A DNA stretch of 64,000 bases from CAZSXU01 sp964610505 (lineage in GTDB: Bacteria; Arandabacterota; Arandabacteria; JAGLYR01): NCBI GenBank assembly GCA_964610505.1, contig CAZSXU010000024.1, forward strand, positions 4,861 to 68,860, read 5' to 3'. Below the pieces are notes generated by a model. That model made no database searches, was not told where the DNA came from, and was given only the letters and a program-made list of their open reading frames with translations. Below, piece after piece: positions 61,146-64,000 of this stretch; positions within the stretch are counted from its first letter, which is position 1; each line of letters starts with the position of its first letter. Both the position numbers and the translations under genes were made by a program.

Positions 61146-61607
61146 CTAGAAGTCCAACAGCTTCTGTAGCTCTTCAGCCGGAGCGGGTTTGACCTTCTCC
61201 AATCCCAATTCCTGGCGTCTCCGGTCCACCAGCGCACTCCACGTGACCGTCCGCCCCGTCTCCTTGACACTTCCCCGAATCTGGTCGAGGAGCTCCGGAG
61301 CCCGGCCGCTCTGAGCGCTCAGGTTCTTCAGGGCGATAATGACCTCGATGGGCCGGACATCCTGGGGGCATCTCTCGTAGCATGTATAGCAGTTCGTGCA
61401 GAGCCAGATGGGGGATTCTTTGCCGACCAGTGCTTCCTCCTGGCCGAGGAGCGCCTGGAGCATGATCCGCCGCGGGTTGAAATCGGAGGAGTAACGGGCC
61501 GCGGGACAGTCCGACACGCAGGCGCCGCATTGATAGCAGTAGTTGTGGTGTGCTCCATCGATGATTGCGTCGAGCTTCTTGCGAAATTCGAAGTTGAGCT
61601 TGGCCAT
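61146..61607 (-). CDS. hdrC: HdrC-like ferredoxin subunit
   Basis: This is a 153-residue protein. CYQCGACVSDCPAARYSSDF, NPRRIMLQALLG and CTNCYTCYERCPQDVRPIEV are the two [4Fe-4S] motifs and the linking helix of HdrC. The rest, RAPELLDQIRGSVKETGRTV, is helical. HdrC passes electrons from HdrA to HdrB. There is no hdrA in this operon, so the HdrA proteins of the convergent operon are its likely donors. It lies between korB and hdrB. Confidence 0.93.
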   Translation of the reverse strand: MAKLNFEFRKKLDAIIDGAHHNYCYQCGACVSDCPAARYSSDFNPRRIMLQALLGQEEALVGKESPIWLCTNCYTCYERCPQDVRPIEVIIALKNLSAQSGRAPELLDQIRGSVKETGRTVTWSALVDRRRQELGLEKVKPAPAEELQKLLDF

Positions 61608-61628
61608 GGCCGCACCTCTGTTCGGCGG

Positions 61629-62453
61629 CTAGCTCGTTCGTCCCTGAGCGGCCGCCATGATCAAGCGGTCGTACTCCTCGACGTACTCCGGAATGTCTTC
61701 GTCCTTCAGGGTTCCGATGACGATCTTGCCCGCCAGCTCATTCGCGGGTTTCTTCGACGCTTCGTCCACCTTGACGGACAGGTCCTTGAGCTGCTGTAGC
61801 ATCTTGGCCCCGTCTCCCAGGCGGTTTCGCCGGCCGTAAGACGTCGGGCACGGCGTCATCGCCTCGATGAGGGAGAACCCCTTCTTGCGGATGCCGTGTT
61901 CCACGCATTTGTCCAGCAGCCGGGCATGGTAGACGGTCGAGCGAGCCACGTAGGATGCGCCGGCCGCGGCCGCCAGATGGCAGACGTCGAAAGGTTGCTC
62001 AATGTTGCCGTACGGCAGAGTGCTGGCCTTCATGCCTCGGGGTGTGGTGGGGGAGCCCTGTCCTCCGGTCATCCCGTAGATGTAGTTGTTGAACACGACG
62101 ACGGTAAGGTCGATGTTCCTTCGGGCGGCGTGGATCAGATGGTTCCCGCCGATGGCGGTGGCGTCTCCGTCCCCGGTCACCACGATGACGTTCATCTCGG
62201 GTTTGGCCATCTTGACGCCCGTCGCAAAGGCGATGGCCCGTCCGTGCGTGGTATGGAGAGTGTTGAAATCCACATACCCGGGCGTACGCGACGAGCAGCC
62301 GATCCCGGAAACCATGACGATGTCGTCATTCTCGAGCCCCACTCGGTCGATCGCGCGAAGGACCGCTTTGAGCACGATGCCGTGACCGCACCCCGAGCAC
62401 CAGATGTGGGGGAACTTTTTCAGTCGAAGATATCTCGTGTAGTCGGTGAGCAC
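61629..62453 (-). CDS. korB: 2-oxoacid:ferredoxin oxidoreductase beta subunit, second system
   Basis: A GTG at 62453 directly follows the korA stop and gives 274 residues. FPHIWCSGCGHGIVLKAVLR, VSGIGCSSRTPGYVDFNTLH, VVTGDGDATAIGGNHLIHAA and NNYIYGMTGGQGSPTTPRG are the KorB cluster and thiamine-diphosphate motifs. It differs throughout from the first korB, so the two systems are not a recent duplication. The GQGSPTTP loop here replaces GQVAATSP in the other chain, a region near the active site, so different substrates are possible. Confidence 0.94.
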   Translation of the reverse strand: MLTDYTRYLRLKKFPHIWCSGCGHGIVLKAVLRAIDRVGLENDDIVMVSGIGCSSRTPGYVDFNTLHTTHGRAIAFATGVKMAKPEMNVIVVTGDGDATAIGGNHLIHAARRNIDLTVVVFNNYIYGMTGGQGSPTTPRGMKASTLPYGNIEQPFDVCHLAAAAGASYVARSTVYHARLLDKCVEHGIRKKGFSLIEAMTPCPTSYGRRNRLGDGAKMLQQLKDLSVKVDEASKKPANELAGKIVIGTLKDEDIPEYVEEYDRLIMAAAQGRTS

Positions 62454-63590
62454 CTAGGCAACCTCTCGAATCTTGTCCAGGATTTCCTTGGGCGTGATCG
62501 GCTCGCCGTCCACGCGGTTGAGCCTGTGAATCTCCGCATGGCACCCGGCGACACGCTCGATTTCCCGGGCCATCTGGCCGAGGTTCATCTCGGGTACGAC
62601 GATATGGGAAACCTGCTGTCCGAAGGCCCGTACATCCTCGTCCGGGAAAGGCCACACGGTAACCGGCTGGAGGAGCCCGACCTTGAGCCCTTCTCTTCGG
62701 GCGGCCTTGACCACATGGCGGGAAGTCCGGGCCGTAGAGCCGAAGGTCACGATGCCGATGTTTGCGTCCTCGGTTTCCAGACGGCGCACCTGACAGATCT
62801 CGTCGATGTACCGATCGACCTTTCGGTTCAGTCGGCGGTACTGCAGATCGATTTCCTTGATGTTGTTGGTGGGGAATCCCGTCTCATCGTGCGCCAGGCC
62901 GGTCACATGGTACCGGTATCCGTCTCCGAAGGCGGGCATGGGATTAAGATCGGTTTCGGAGTGCCGGTAGGGTAAGTACTCCTCCGGGGAGACGTTCGGT
63001 GTTTCCCGATCGATAACCTCCAACGCGCCGGGGGCGGGCAGTTCGACCTTCTCCCTCATGTGCCCGACCACCTCATCCAGCAGGAGGATCACGGGAATCC
63101 GATACGTCTCGGCCAGATTGAAGGCGCGCACGGTGAGATCGAAGGCGCCTCGAACCGTGGCCGGCGCCAGGACAATGATGGGGTGATCCCCATGGCGTCC
63201 CCAGCGGGCCTGCTGAAGGTCCGACTGGGCCGGTTGTGTGGGAAGTCCGGTGCTGGGGCCTCCACGCATCACGTTGATGATCACGCACGGAACCTCGGCC
63301 ATCGCCGCGTATCCGATGTTCTCCTGCTTCAGCGAAAATCCGGGACCCGACGTGGCCGTCAGAGACTTGACCCCGCAGAGAGAAGCACCGATGATGGCGC
63401 CCATCGAAGCGATTTCGTCTTCCATCTGGATGAAACGACCGCCGTTCTTCGGCAAGAGGAACGAGAGCATCTCGGCGATCTCGGAGGACGGGGTAATGGG
63501 ATAACCGGCGAAAAACCGGGCCCCCGCGGCGATGGCCGCCAGAGCGCAGGCCTCATTGCCGGAAAGCATCTTCACGTTGCCTTGGGACAT
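62454..63590 (-). CDS. korA: 2-oxoacid:ferredoxin oxidoreductase alpha subunit, second system
   Basis: This is a 378-residue alpha chain: GARFFAGYPITPSSEIAEML, IQMEDEIASMGAIIGASLCG, TATSGPGFSLKQENIGYAAM, NVMRGGPSTGLPTQPAQSDL, and in the last domain VTFGSTARTSRHVVKAARRE and VPEMNLGQMAREIERVAG. The sequence order and length match KorA. It is preceded by korD (39 bases) and followed without a gap by korB. No gamma gene lies in the operon within this window. Confidence 0.94.
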   Translation of the reverse strand: MSQGNVKMLSGNEACALAAIAAGARFFAGYPITPSSEIAEMLSFLLPKNGGRFIQMEDEIASMGAIIGASLCGVKSLTATSGPGFSLKQENIGYAAMAEVPCVIINVMRGGPSTGLPTQPAQSDLQQARWGRHGDHPIIVLAPATVRGAFDLTVRAFNLAETYRIPVILLLDEVVGHMREKVELPAPGALEVIDRETPNVSPEEYLPYRHSETDLNPMPAFGDGYRYHVTGLAHDETGFPTNNIKEIDLQYRRLNRKVDRYIDEICQVRRLETEDANIGIVTFGSTARTSRHVVKAARREGLKVGLLQPVTVWPFPDEDVRAFGQQVSHIVVPEMNLGQMAREIERVAGCHAEIHRLNRVDGEPITPKEILDKIREVA

Positions 63591-63629
63591 ATCACGCTGC
63601 CTTATCTTTGCGCGTTCGGTTCCGTCGTC

Positions 63630-63881
63630 TCACGCGGCTTTATGGGTATTCTTGCCTTTGACCTCGTTGACCTCGATTGCAAAATCGGGGCAGAGCATTT
63701 CGCACTGATAGCACAGGATGCAAGCCGCCGGGTCCTTCACGACCGCCTTGAGCCCGTGCATCTCGAAGACGTCTTTGGGACAGAACTCCACACAAATCCG
63801 GCATCCTTTGCACCAGGATTCCTTGACCACGATGTTCGCTTCTCGCTTGCGTTTCTTCGGCTTCGGATCGGTTTCGGACAT
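63630..63881 (-). CDS. korD: 2-oxoacid:ferredoxin oxidoreductase delta ferredoxin subunit, second system
   Basis: The ATG at 63881 gives 83 residues; a GTG three codons upstream is a weaker option. A basic leader, SETDPKPKKRKREANIVVKE, precedes the two [4Fe-4S] motifs CKGCRICVEFCPKDVFEM and CILCYQCEMLCPDFAIEV. It is first in the operon and lies about 55 bases downstream of a good promoter, so the operon probably starts here. Confidence 0.92.
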   Translation of the reverse strand: MSETDPKPKKRKREANIVVKESWCKGCRICVEFCPKDVFEMHGLKAVVKDPAACILCYQCEMLCPDFAIEVNEVKGKNTHKAA

Positions 63882-63935
63882 GTCTCTCACTTGGGTTGGA
63901 AAGGGTCGATCATGGCTTGGGCACGAAAACAGCTC

Positions 63936-63964
63936 ACCTTAGCACCCCCGGGCCGGAGTGTCAA
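63936..63964 (-). promoter_or_regulatory. Sigma70-type promoter of the second kor-hdr operon
   Basis: On the minus strand a perfect TTGACA and TAAGGT are separated by 17 bases, about 55 bases upstream of korD. The -35 box equals that of the convergent operon at 45165. Confidence 0.6.
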
Positions 63965-64000
63965 TAGAACTTCCGGGAACGGGAGAGGGGACTGCGGGAC

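Overview
The window is about 64 kb of GC-rich bacterial chromosome with densely packed genes and no tRNA, rRNA, phage or insertion-sequence genes that I can see. Four secreted peptidases end in the FlgD-like C-terminal domain (NPFNP, then a V.DV.GR-type strand, then SG.YF..L) that is typical of FCB-superphylum bacteria. High GC, many lipoproteins and beta-helix/HEAT/TPR proteins fit an uncultured lineage of the Eisenbacteria/Krumholzibacteria/Latescibacteria kind. This is an inference, as there is no marker gene to settle it. In-frame UGA codons show that the organism uses selenocysteine.

Layout. 1-8.8 kb (minus strand): a carboxymuconolactone-decarboxylase-like gene cut by the window edge, a CoA-binding-domain remnant, a SUMF1-like lipoprotein, a beta-helix protein, a legumain-like peptidase, rqcH and selD. 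9-24.8 kb: a HEAT-cyclophilin protein, a spermidine-synthase-like membrane protein, a PfkB sugar kinase, a YkgJ-type protein, a subtilase, a TMTC-like TPR membrane protein, a small secreted protein, an M28 peptidase and a membrane glycosyltransferase. 25.1-29.7 kb: a two-component system followed by two lipoproteins, one of them Spy/CpxP-like, which looks like an envelope-stress module. 30-45 kb: a gingipain-like peptidase, an unknown cytoplasmic protein next to an HMA protein, a methyltransferase, a receiver-PAS protein without a kinase, a tandem pair of secreted paralogues separated by a 38-bp x4 tandem repeat, a cupin, and a MarR-DUF401 operon.

45.2-63.9 kb is the most striking part: two convergent operons for electron transfer between 2-oxoacids and heterodisulfide-reductase-like (Hdr) proteins. 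The plus-strand operon is korC-korD-korA-korB-korC, then hdrA (double length), mvhD, hdrBC fusion, hdrA-mvhD fusion, a 48-residue zinc ribbon, and a 1104-residue protein that joins tandem GlnE/GlnD-like nucleotidyltransferase modules to an HdrC-type [4Fe-4S] domain. The minus-strand operon is korD-korA-korB-hdrC-hdrB. Both hdrA genes contain an in-frame TGA at the same place, each followed by the same hairpin with a GGTC loop, so both are probably selenoproteins. selD, 40 kb away, is itself a selenoprotein gene. Together these suggest a cytoplasmic complex in which 2-oxoacid oxidation is coupled through flavin and Fe-S HdrA subunits to HdrB-type disulfide (or other) reduction, possibly with control by nucleotidylylation.

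Intergenic DNA carries several families of short degenerate repeats. One, built on CCACAGATTTCAC, sits mostly between convergent genes and encloses strong GC-rich hairpins. These hairpins lack T-tracts and may be bidirectional terminators.
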